Shown: piece after piece, positions 1-6,377 of the stretch
Layout of the letters: each line of letters opens with the position of its first letter
Position numbering within the stretch: position 1 is the first letter of the stretch
NCBI GenBank assembly: GCA_030453285.1
Contig: JAKDKP010000064.1
Span: forward strand, 1-8,678
Reading direction: 5' to 3'
Source: Propionibacteriales bacterium
GTDB taxonomy: Bacteria > Actinomycetota > Actinomycetes > Propionibacteriales > Propionibacteriaceae
DNA length: 8,678 bases
Position numbers and translations under genes: made by a program
Notes under the pieces: generated by a model
Databases searched by the model: none
What the model saw: only the letters and a program-made list of their open reading frames with translations
What the model was told of the DNA's origin: nothing

Positions 1-505
1 CACCGAAGTTGCCGACCAGTTCGAGCACCTCCCGGGCGATCTCCTCCGGCGTGGCGGTTGCGTCCACCGTCCAGCCGTCCTCGTCGCTGGTCAGCGGCTC
101 GAGGGTGTCGAGCTGGGAGCGCAGCAGTGAGACGGGCATGAAGTGCCCCTTGCGGGCGGCCATCCGTTCGGCCAGGAGCTCCTGCGGTGCGTCGAGCAGG
201 ACGAAGTGCTTCTCACCCTCGGCCTCACGCAGCACGTCCCGGTAACTCTTCTTCAATGCCGAGCAGGTCACGATGGTCGAGTGACCCGCAGTGGCCTGCG
301 CGGTCATCCAGTCGCGCAGTTCGTGCAGCCAGGGCCACCGGTCGTCGTCGGTGAGGGGTTCGCCGGACGCCATCTTCTCCTTGTTGGCGGCCGGGTGGAA
401 CTCGTCGGCCTCGGCGTAGGGCACGCCGGTGTGTGCGTCGATGAGTTCTGCGACAGTGGTCTTCCCGCTGGCGCTGACACCCATGATGATGAGGTGGGTG
501 GGCAT
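1..505 (-). CDS. gntK: Gluconokinase, 3' end cut by window edge
   Basis: ATP-dependent phosphorylation of D-gluconate to 6-phosphogluconate in the cytoplasm, feeding the pentose phosphate pathway. The reading frame starts at ATG 505-503 and stays open to the left edge, giving 168 residues. Family members are about 165-175 residues, so only a few C-terminal codons are missing. Visible motifs are a P-loop GVSASGKT at residues 9-16, then EADEFHPAANKEKMASGEPL, DDDRWPWL, the gluconokinase signature CSALKKSYRD, and GHFMPVSLLRSQLDTLEPL near the C terminus. These occur in the order expected for the GntK/IdnK shikimate-kinase-like family. AGGAAACG lies about 8-10 bases upstream of the start as a ribosome-binding site. 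The gene is transcribed away from the MshB-like gene, and a promoter with an overlapping palindrome lies upstream at 563-611. No neighbouring gluconate permease or GntR gene is visible. Assignment is firm. Confidence 0.93.
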   Translation of the reverse strand, partial: MPTHLIIMGVSASGKTTVAELIDAHTGVPYAEADEFHPAANKEKMASGEPLTDDDRWPWLHELRDWMTAQATAGHSTIVTCSALKKSYRDVLREAEGEKHFVLLDAPQELLAERMAARKGHFMPVSLLRSQLDTLEPLTSDEDGWTVDATATPEEIAREVLELVGNFG

Positions 506-562
506 GAGGTGCTCGTTTCCTGGGTTGGGAGATGTCGGAGAGGTAAATTTCCTGCTGCCGTG

Positions 563-591
563 ACTCTACCGGGCACAATCAGAACTGTGAA
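563..591 (-). promoter_or_regulatory. Candidate sigma-70-type promoter for gntK
   Basis: On the minus strand TTCACA (591-586) and TAGAGT (568-563) are separated by exactly 17 bases. They sit about 58 bases upstream of the gntK start, in the only locally AT-rich stretch of the 506-702 intergenic region. Both hexamers are near the -35/-10 consensus (TTGACA/TATAAT). This is inferred by eye; no transcription start has been mapped. Confidence 0.45.
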
Positions 592-611
592 CAGTTGGTT
601 ATGTGACTGTT
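583..611. promoter_or_regulatory. Palindromic operator-like cluster over the gntK -35 box
   Basis: AACTGTGAACAGTT at 583-596 is a perfect inverted repeat: 6-base arms around a 2-base centre. A further ACTGTT at 606-611 pairs with AACAGT at 590-595 across 10 bases. ACTGT therefore recurs at 584-588 and 606-610, 22 bases or about two helical turns apart, with ACAGT between. The 14-bp palindrome covers the putative -35 box of gntK, as expected of a repressor site. The cognate regulator is unknown. A gluconate-responsive GntR- or LacI-type repressor is only a guess. Confidence 0.4.
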
Positions 612-702
612 TGTATTTGATCGCATGTGATTCTCCATCAGGGGTGGGCTTCCCTCGCAGGGCGCTTGACCCGGGGCGACGAAGCCGGTTGCGTACAAGG
701 AC

Positions 703-1599
703 ATGGAGAACACGCAGACCTCGAGCGTCCTGGTCATCGGCGCCGGCGTCCTCGGGCTGGCCGCCGCCCGCGAACTGGCCGTCCGCGGCAACCAGGTCAC
801 CCTGGTCACCTGCACCCTCGGTGAGGAGGGAGAGGTGCTGGTGCCCGACCTCGCCCATCTCGCCTCAACCGATCAGGACGGGCTCGGGCCGCACCGGCTG
901 ATCGAGCTGGAGGCGGCCATGGCCGAGCTCGGGGTGACCGACCATCTGCGCCTCGGTGGGGACGGACGATTCCGGGATTCCGGAATGGCCACCGATGACG
1001 ACGGCAAGGTGATCCCGGCCGAATCCGCCCCCGAGGACTGCTTCTGGCGGACCGACCTGCTGGTGGCGGCCGACGAGTTGGTGCCGGTGATCCGGGAACG
1101 GCGACCGCACGTGATCATCACGTACAACCAGTTCGGTGGGTACGGCCATCCCGACCACATCCAGGCGCACCGGGTCGCGATGTACGGCGCGCAGCTCGCG
1201 GCGGCTCGCGCGTACCGCCCCGAACACGGCCCGGCGTGGCAGGTGCCGCGCATCCTGTGGTCCACCTGGGCCGAGAGCACGATGCGTGAAGGAATCCGCC
1301 GGGCTCGGGCCGCCGGCAACGACGACTTCTTCGGTGGGATGGATCCTGACGGCCCGTTGCCCCCGATGGTCACCCCCGACGACCTCATCGACGTGGTGGT
1401 GGACGGCAGCGCCCACCTGGACGCCAAGGTGGCCGCGTTGCGGGCCCACGCCACCCAGGTCAACTTCGACGACACCTTCTGGAAAGCGATGACTGGCGAC
1501 GAGCTGTGGGGCATCGAGCACTACATTCAGGCACAGGGCGTGCCATTCCCCACCGGCGGCATGGTGCACGACCTGTACGCCGGGATCGATCTGCAGTGA
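703..1599 (+). CDS. mshB: MshB-family deacetylase with foreign Rossmann-like N terminus (chimera)
   Basis: From about residue 31 onward this is a colinear member of the PIG-L/LmbE family, closest to MshB, the zinc enzyme that deacetylates GlcNAc-inositol in mycothiol synthesis. It has VTCTLGEEGEV (35-45), LRLGGDGRFRDSGM, a GGYGHPDH metal motif with His149, and AHATQV near the C terminus. Length is 298 residues against about 303 for the mycobacterial enzyme. Residues 9-33, however, do not carry AHPDDE. They read VLVIGAGVLGLAAAREL, a GxGxxG (13-18) beta-alpha-beta start typical of D-amino-acid-oxidase-like FAD enzymes. Two zinc ligands (His13, Asp16 in MshB) and the catalytic Asp15 are thus missing, while the third ligand is kept. 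No acidic residue ends the second strand, so FAD binding is doubtful too. ATG 703 is the only usable start: an in-frame stop lies at 667-669 and no other start codon intervenes. AAGGA sits unusually close to it. Mycothiol activity is unlikely without the lost residues. The cause could be deletion-fusion, real divergence or misassembly. Confidence 0.8.
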   Translation: MENTQTSSVLVIGAGVLGLAAARELAVRGNQVTLVTCTLGEEGEVLVPDLAHLASTDQDGLGPHRLIELEAAMAELGVTDHLRLGGDGRFRDSGMATDDDGKVIPAESAPEDCFWRTDLLVAADELVPVIRERRPHVIITYNQFGGYGHPDHIQAHRVAMYGAQLAAARAYRPEHGPAWQVPRILWSTWAESTMREGIRRARAAGNDDFFGGMDPDGPLPPMVTPDDLIDVVVDGSAHLDAKVAALRAHATQVNFDDTFWKAMTGDELWGIEHYIQAQGVPFPTGGMVHDLYAGIDLQ

Positions 1600-1655
1600 C
1601 CGCGAGGCGGGGCTCAGCGCCTGGACCAGGTGGGGTCTCGGAGCGGGAGGAATGG

Positions 1656-2147
1656 GTGACCCCCGACCGTCTGCGCCGGACGATGGCCGAATTCCTGACC
1701 GGAGTCACCGTGGTCACCACGACGGGGCTGACCGTTCCTCACGCCATGACCGCCAATGCGGTCACCTCGGTGTCGTTGAGTCCACCATTGGTGCTGGTGT
1801 GCGTGGCGCACCGGGCCTCGTTCCATACGGCGGTGATCGCCTCGGGAGTGTGGGCGGTCTCGATGCTGTCGGCCGAGCAGAGTGCGGTGGCGCGGCACTT
1901 CGCCACGTCCGGTCGGGATCTGATCACCCAGTTCGACCAGGTGCCCACCTTCCTCGGCGCCACCGGCGCGCCGGTGCTGAGCGAGGCGAACGCGTGGCTT
2001 GAAGCGCGTACGCAGCAGGTGCACGAGGCCGGAGATCACTCCATCGTGGTGGGAGAGGTCGTCGCCACGGGCGTGAAATCGGTGACGAGCGGCCCCTTGG
2101 CCTATCATCGGGGAAGTTATGCAGCGCCCGAGGGCACCGAATCCTGA
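1656..2147 (+). CDS. Flavin reductase-domain (FMN-binding split barrel) protein
   Basis: A 163-residue protein of the flavin reductase-like family (HpaC/DIM6-NTAB type), which binds FMN or FAD and usually transfers electrons from NAD(P)H to free flavin for a partner monooxygenase. Diagnostic segments in order are FLTGVTVVTT near the N terminus, HAMTANAVTSVSLSPPLVLV, a helix followed by SMLSAEQSAVARHFA, the HSIVVGEVVATG strand, and the C-terminal PLAYHRGSY. GTG 1656 is chosen because GGGAGG at 1645-1650 lies five bases upstream and the family usually starts just before the LRRTMAEFLTGVT helix. An alternative GTG at 1596 overlaps the stop of the MshB-like gene (GTGA) and would add 20 residues of low-complexity Arg/Gly/Pro sequence. 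Either way the gene is closely coupled to the one upstream. No monooxygenase partner is in the window, so the substrate is unknown. Confidence 0.85.
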   Translation: MTPDRLRRTMAEFLTGVTVVTTTGLTVPHAMTANAVTSVSLSPPLVLVCVAHRASFHTAVIASGVWAVSMLSAEQSAVARHFATSGRDLITQFDQVPTFLGATGAPVLSEANAWLEARTQQVHEAGDHSIVVGEVVATGVKSVTSGPLAYHRGSYAAPEGTES

Positions 2148-2182
2148 GCCCGGTGGCAACCCGACACTGTGAGGAACCCGTT

Positions 2183-3913
2183 GTGAGGAGTACGACGCGC
2201 CCCGACACTGCGTCTCGAGGGCGGGCCGGCAAGATCGTCGGGCTCGTCCTGGGCGGACTCGCGTTGGTCGTCATTGGTTTCTACGCTTTCGGCTACTTCG
2301 CTGCCAGCGACAAGCTTCCTCGGAATGCCGCCATTGCCGGTGTCCCGATCGGGGGCCTGACGCGCAGCGAAGCCATCGACAAGGTCGAGGCCGAGGTTGG
2401 CCAGTCCGCCAAGGAGTCGATCACGGTCACCGTCGACGGCAAGGACTACACCGTCGACCCCGCCGAAGCTGGCCTGGGTGTCGATGTCGCGGCCACCGTT
2501 GATCAGTCCGGGGCCGGCCGCAGTGCTGATCCGCGGCACATCCTTCGCATCCTCACCGGTGGTCAGGATCGGGGACTGGAGATCACCGAGGATCGCGCCA
2601 GGTTGGACGCCGCGGTGGCAAAGATCGCCGAGAAGACCGATCGAGCCGCCACCGATGCCACGATCAAGATCGAGAAGGGCAAGGTCAAGACCACCAAGTC
2701 CAAGCAGGCCTTCACGCTCGACCGCGCCGCGACGGCCGACCTGGTCCGTGGCGCCTATCTCAACTCCACCGCCGTACAGGCCGCCACCGGCAAGACCGAC
2801 GCCGAGATCAGCGACGAGGACATCGCCGAGGCGAAGGCGTTCGCGGAGAAGGCTGTCTCTGGGCCGGTGAAGGTGTCGGTCAAGAACGAGGGCAGCTTCT
2901 CGGTGGGGCCGCAGACCATCGGCAAGTCGTACTCGTTCGTGGTCGAGGACGGCAAGGTGGTCGCCAAGCAGGACCCCAAGCAGCTGGCCAAGGGCATCAA
3001 GCCCGACATCGAATCAGTGGACATCGAAGAGCCGGTCGACGCCCGGGTGGAGATCTCGGGTGGCAAGGCCAAGGTCATCCCCGCCAAGGATGGGTGGCAG
3101 ATCGATGCCGACACCGCGGTGAAGGCGGTGACCGAGAACCTCACCAAGTCCGGTAAGGATCGTCAGGTCGAGATCAACGCCAAGAAGGTCAAGGCCAAGT
3201 ACACCACCGAGCAGGCGAAGAAGTCCGGGGTGAAGGAAGTCATTTCCAGCTTCACTTCCGCCTTCCCGCATGCGGCCGGATCGAACTACCGCACGATCAA
3301 TCTGACGGTCGCGGCCCGCCTGATGAACAACACCTTCCTGGCGCCGGGGGAGACCTTCAGCCTGAACGGCGAGATCGGCCCCCGCAGCAGGTCCCAGGGG
3401 TTCGTGGACGGCAGCTTCATCGAGGGTGGCGTGCTCCAGCAGGGCCTGGCCGGCGGGATCTCGCAGAGCGCGACGACGGTGTACAACGCCGCCTTCTTCT
3501 CCGGCCTCGAGATCGTCGAGCACCAGCCGCACACGCTGTACTTCGACCGCTACCCAGCCGGACGCGAAGCCACCGTGTACTACCCGTCAATCGACGTGAA
3601 GTTCAAGAACAACTCTCCGTACGGTGTCGTGCTCACCGCCTCGGTGGCCCCTTCCTCGCCGGGCAAGAAGGGGGCGATCACGGTCAAGATCTGGTCGACC
3701 AAGTACTTCAAGGTGGAGACCGCCACCCCCGTGAAGTCGAACTTCTACTCCGGCACCACCCGTTACATGTCCGGACCCAACTGCGTACCGCAGGGGCCCA
3801 TCCAAGGCTTCACCGCCAAGTACTACCGAATCATCAAGGTCAACGGCAAGCAGGTGAAGCGTGAGGACTACACCTGGCGCTACAGCGCCGGCGACGACAT
3901 CCGCTGTCGTTGA
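2183..3913 (+). CDS. Membrane-anchored VanW family protein with peptidoglycan-binding-like domains
   Basis: A 576-residue envelope protein. A short Arg-rich cytoplasmic stretch precedes one membrane segment (about residues 15-40, GLVLGGLALVVIGFYAFGYF), so the rest is predicted to be outside the membrane. Residues about 50-125 (GVPIGGLTRSEAIDKVEAEV onward) and about 220-320 look like the two repeats of the putative peptidoglycan-binding domain (PG_binding_4) that commonly precede VanW. Residues about 355-485 are the VanW domain: NYRTINLTVAARLMNNTFL, PGETFSLNGEIGPR, GGISQSATTVYNAAFFSG, HTLYFDRYPAGREATV. The C-terminal tail ends with two Cys (GPNCVPQG and DDIRCR) that could form a disulfide. GTG 2183 is preferred because GAGGAA lies six bases upstream; a GTG at 2153 would add 10 residues without a better site. 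VanW occurs in some vancomycin-resistance clusters, but its biochemical role is unknown. No other van gene is present, so resistance should not be inferred. Confidence 0.88.
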   Translation: MRSTTRPDTASRGRAGKIVGLVLGGLALVVIGFYAFGYFAASDKLPRNAAIAGVPIGGLTRSEAIDKVEAEVGQSAKESITVTVDGKDYTVDPAEAGLGVDVAATVDQSGAGRSADPRHILRILTGGQDRGLEITEDRARLDAAVAKIAEKTDRAATDATIKIEKGKVKTTKSKQAFTLDRAATADLVRGAYLNSTAVQAATGKTDAEISDEDIAEAKAFAEKAVSGPVKVSVKNEGSFSVGPQTIGKSYSFVVEDGKVVAKQDPKQLAKGIKPDIESVDIEEPVDARVEISGGKAKVIPAKDGWQIDADTAVKAVTENLTKSGKDRQVEINAKKVKAKYTTEQAKKSGVKEVISSFTSAFPHAAGSNYRTINLTVAARLMNNTFLAPGETFSLNGEIGPRSRSQGFVDGSFIEGGVLQQGLAGGISQSATTVYNAAFFSGLEIVEHQPHTLYFDRYPAGREATVYYPSIDVKFKNNSPYGVVLTASVAPSSPGKKGAITVKIWSTKYFKVETATPVKSNFYSGTTRYMSGPNCVPQGPIQGFTAKYYRIIKVNGKQVKREDYTWRYSAGDDIRCR

Positions 3914-3943
3914 CGGTCACGATCGCCTCGGCAGGCATGACCG
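3914..3943 (+). terminator. Weak hairpin after the VanW gene
   Basis: CGGTCA (3914-3919) and TGACCG (3938-3943) form the outer stem, and GCCT (3925-3928) with AGGC (3933-3936) form an inner stem around CGGC. The hairpin begins directly after the VanW stop codon. It is followed by AAA and not a T-tract, so it is at best an imperfect terminator. It could equally be a chance structure in GC-rich DNA. Confidence 0.3.
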
Positions 3944-3986
3944 AAACATTCGGCCAGCGAGTCAGGACGGGGCAAGATCAGTGCGG

Positions 3987-4551
3987 ATGGCCCCACGCAA
4001 GATCCAGGTGGCTCTGGCGTCCTCAACGCCGTCGTCGGTGGTGATCAATATCGTCGAGCCGCCGTCTGGATGCACGCTGGAATCGCCGACCTGCGGATTT
4101 CGTCGGACATGCTCGACCTCGTGGACGCCTCGTCCTGCAACGTGGCGTACGACACCCGCACCAGTGGGACGTCCCCGCGTTGAGCGGGGGGGAGCGCGCC
4201 CTATGGGTCGACGGTCCGACCCGGACCGCCGAGCCACGGCGCGAACGAATTCGCCACCTGGTGCGTGCCATGTCAGAGCAGAACCATGGGCAGCAGCGCG
4301 ATACCCCTGACTTCGTTGATCATGAACCGGCAGCGGATCGCCTCGATCAGTTGACCTGCCCGATCAACATCATGATCGGTGACCAGGACACCGTGGGCAT
4401 GCAGGAGATGGCACGGACCCTGGCCGAGCAGTGCCGTACCGCCAACCTCCAGACCGTGCCGGACACCGCACACCTGATCGCCCTGGAGCGACCAACCGTC
4501 GTTGCCGAGGCTCTGACCATTTGGCTGCGCGAACGCGTTCCGGCTGCTTGA
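3987..4551 (+). pseudogene. Alpha/beta-hydrolase pseudogene: frameshift plus internal deletion
   Basis: Pieces of one alpha/beta-hydrolase appear in order but in three frames. ATG 3987 opens MAPRKIQVA. Near 4010 the homology moves to another frame, reading SGVLNAVVGGD, then AAVWMHAGIADLR (oxyanion-hole HxG-type motif at about 4055-4093), then a degraded VAYDTRTSGTSPR that ends at TGA 4181-4183. From about 4177 the third frame continues as ALSGGERALWVDGPTR, RLDQLTCPINIMIGDQDTVG (catalytic acid region) and VPDTAHLIALERP (catalytic His), stopping at 4551. The segment that should lie between the DTR strand and the WVDGP helix, including the GxSxG nucleophile elbow, is missing. That is roughly 70-100 residues compared with usual family lengths. 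A 123-residue frame from TTG 4180 is open and could be called as a gene, but it has no N-terminal half and no nucleophile. An inactive relic is the best reading. Confidence 0.72.
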
Positions 4552-4656
4552 CGGACGAAGATCAATTCATACCGCTGGATGAACTAGGTGCCGGAGGTCA
4601 GTGGGTCGGCGGTCGCGCCGCTCGGCCGTGGACGGAGCGGGATGGCGACAGTCAGC

Positions 4657-4878
4657 TCAGCGACGCGGCGGCGCGGGCGGAACGGGTTTGGCGGCGATGA
4701 TCAACAGCTGCTCGATCCGGTGGTTGGTGCCGTGACGATCCCGTACGACCAGGTGGGTGGGATCGAAGGAGATCAGATCACCCAGCACATCGGTGGCCCG
4801 GCCGTCAGTCAGGCGATGCCGTACGACGACGCGTCGGCCGACGTCGGTGGCGTCCAACCGCCGCGTTCCCTCGCCCAT
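4657..4878 (-). CDS. Small protein resembling the SH3-like N-terminal domain of Rv0428c-type GNAT
   Basis: A 73-residue cytoplasmic protein. The start at 4878-4876 is supported by a perfect AAGGAGG five bases upstream. A longer frame opening at 4995 has no comparable site and an unconvincing N terminus. The sequence (VGRRVVVRHRLTDGRATDVLGDL, LVVRDRHG, and an AAKPVPPAPPRR tail) resembles the small beta-barrel that precedes the acetyltransferase domain in actinobacterial GNAT proteins of the Rv0428c type, where a comparable AAK(P/R)VPP linker leads into GNAT. Here the frame stops right after the linker, and I recognise no GNAT domain in any minus-strand frame of 4552-4656. It is either a truncated gene with an intact start signal or an independently maintained single-domain protein. 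It converges on the hydrolase relic and is divergent from the sugar transporter operon across 154 bases. Family recognition is from memory of the motif pattern and is moderate. Confidence 0.6.
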   Translation of the reverse strand: MGEGTRRLDATDVGRRVVVRHRLTDGRATDVLGDLISFDPTHLVVRDRHGTNHRIEQLLIIAAKPVPPAPPRR

Positions 4879-5032
4879 CGGGGCCTCCTTGTCGACACCT
4901 CCGAGCCCACGTCCGTCACATTTGAGCAACGCCGGAGTGCCAGTCTGCCCGCGGTGATGGCCGAGGGCTAACGTACACAGAATAGAGGGCGGCACCTATG
5001 CGCCCTGGTCCGCTCACGACTCTGGAGGCGTC

Positions 5033-6352
5033 ATGGATCGCCGCTCACTCTTCATCTCCCTCGGGGCTGCCGCCGTGGTCGCCGGACTCAGCGCCTGCAG
5101 CTCCGGCACCCAGACCACCGGTGATCCGGGCGCTGGCTCCTCGGACGAGCAGAACGCGAGTTCGAAGCCCGGCGGCGCAGGCGGCGACGTCGGCGTCTTC
5201 ACCTGGTGGGCCGACGGTTCGGAGAAGCTCGGCCTCGAGGCACTGCAAGGGGTGTTCAAGTCCGAGTTCCCCAACGACACCTTCGTGAACCTGGCCGTCG
5301 CCGGTGGAGCCGGCAGCAACGCCAAGGCGAAGCTGGCCGCCGACCTGGCCAACAACAATCCGCCGGATTCCTTCCAGGGCCACGCCGGAGCGGAGTTGCT
5401 CGACTACATCAGCAAGGGCCAGATCGTCGCGGTCAACGACATCATCGACGCACTCGGTGGCACCGGCGTCTTCCCCGAGAGCCTGCTGTCGAAGCTGACG
5501 GTCAAGGAGTCCATCTATTCGGTGCCGTCCAACATCCACCGGGCCAACGTGGTGTGGACCAACACCCAACTGTTGGCCAAGGCGAAGATCACCGACACCC
5601 CGGCCAACATCGCCGCGTGGATCGCCGACATGGACAAGTTGCGCAGTGCCGGGGTCGCGACTCCGCTGGCGGTGAGCGGATCCTGGACCCAGGTCCAGTT
5701 GCTGGAGACCGTCCTGCTGTCCGACCTCGGCACCGAGGCCTACACCGGACTGTTCTCCGGCGAAACGACCTGGGACGGCCCAGAGGTGACCAAGGCCGTC
5801 GACAACTTCGGCAAGCTCCTCTCGTACGCCAACAAGGCCTCCGACGGTGACGACTGGCCGGTCGCCACCGACATGGTGATCGACGGCAAGGCCGCCTACA
5901 ACGTGATGGGGGACTGGGCGGTGGCCCAGTTCGCCGACAAGAAGAAGGAGGAGGGCAAGGACTGGGGCTGGTTCCCCGTCCCCGGCACCGACGGCACCTT
6001 CGACTTCCTGGCCGACTCGTTCACCCTGCCCAAGGGTGCGAAGAACCCCGGCGGCGCCAAGGACTGGCTGACGCTGGTCGGTGGAGCCGCAGGCCAGAAG
6101 GCGTTCAGCCTGGCCAAGGGATCGATTCCGGCTCGGATCGACGTCCCCGCTGACGAGTTCCCGGCGTACCAGCAGAAAGCGATGGAGTCGTTCAAGTCGG
6201 ACAAGATCGCCTCCTCGATCGCGCACGGTGCCGCCGTCAATCAGGCGTGGCTCAGCGACATCACCACCGCGGTGTCGAAGTTCTACGGAGGGAAGGACGC
6301 GGCCGCTCTCATCAAGGACCTGACGGCGGCCGCCGAGAAGAACCGCGGCTGA
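5033..6352 (+). CDS. Sugar ABC transporter substrate-binding lipoprotein, glucose/mannose-binding type
   Basis: A 439-residue extracellular receptor of a CUT1 sugar importer. The N terminus has two Arg (DRRSLF), a hydrophobic stretch and the lipobox LSAC with Cys22, so it is a lipoprotein; the RRSLF segment could also serve as a Tat signal. Mature-protein hallmarks match the glucose/mannose-binding group (Thermus glucose-binding protein, Pseudomonas GtsA): FTWWADGSEKLGLEAL, VAGGAGSNAKAKLAADL, PPDSFQGHAGAEL, VPSNIHRANVVW (164-175), AAYNVMGDWAVAQF (about 286-299), LADSFTLPKGA and LAKGSIPARID. Trp and acidic residues in these blocks are the kind used for hexose stacking and hydrogen bonding. ATG 5033 has GGAGG four bases upstream. 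It is the first gene of a three-gene operon and diverges from the small SH3-like gene. TAACGT at about 4970 is a possible -10 box without a convincing -35. Glucose or mannose as ligand is inference from similarity. Confidence 0.9.
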   Translation: MDRRSLFISLGAAAVVAGLSACSSGTQTTGDPGAGSSDEQNASSKPGGAGGDVGVFTWWADGSEKLGLEALQGVFKSEFPNDTFVNLAVAGGAGSNAKAKLAADLANNNPPDSFQGHAGAELLDYISKGQIVAVNDIIDALGGTGVFPESLLSKLTVKESIYSVPSNIHRANVVWTNTQLLAKAKITDTPANIAAWIADMDKLRSAGVATPLAVSGSWTQVQLLETVLLSDLGTEAYTGLFSGETTWDGPEVTKAVDNFGKLLSYANKASDGDDWPVATDMVIDGKAAYNVMGDWAVAQFADKKKEEGKDWGWFPVPGTDGTFDFLADSFTLPKGAKNPGGAKDWLTLVGGAAGQKAFSLAKGSIPARIDVPADEFPAYQQKAMESFKSDKIASSIAHGAAVNQAWLSDITTAVSKFYGGKDAAALIKDLTAAAEKNRG

Positions 6353-6377
6353 GACGGCGGCCGGGATTTCGACAGTC

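Noticed and set aside
666..699. TTGACC at 666-671 as the -35 box of the MshB-like gene
   Set aside because: The positions 16-18 bases downstream give only TTGCGT or TGCGTA, which are poor -10 boxes and would leave almost no leader before ATG 703.
143..901. Long plus-strand open frame (252 codons) covering the gntK antisense region and the start of the MshB-like gene
   Set aside because: It is a shadow of the minus-strand gluconokinase and then an out-of-frame read of the MshB-like gene; it is Arg/Pro/Ser-rich with no recognisable domain.
703..1599. Calling the 703-1599 gene an FAD-dependent oxidoreductase because of GxGxxG
   Set aside because: Only the first ~33 residues fit. The acidic residue expected at the end of the second strand is missing, and everything after is MshB.
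2153..3913. VanW protein read as a vancomycin-resistance determinant
   Set aside because: No vanHAX, vanRS or vanY-like gene is present, and VanW-domain proteins are widespread in actinobacteria without resistance.
4998..5288. Plus-strand frame starting at ATG 4998 ahead of the lipoprotein
   Set aside because: It is out of frame with the lipoprotein and has Ser/Pro/Arg-rich shadow composition; the Shine-Dalgarno and signal peptide support ATG 5033 in another frame.
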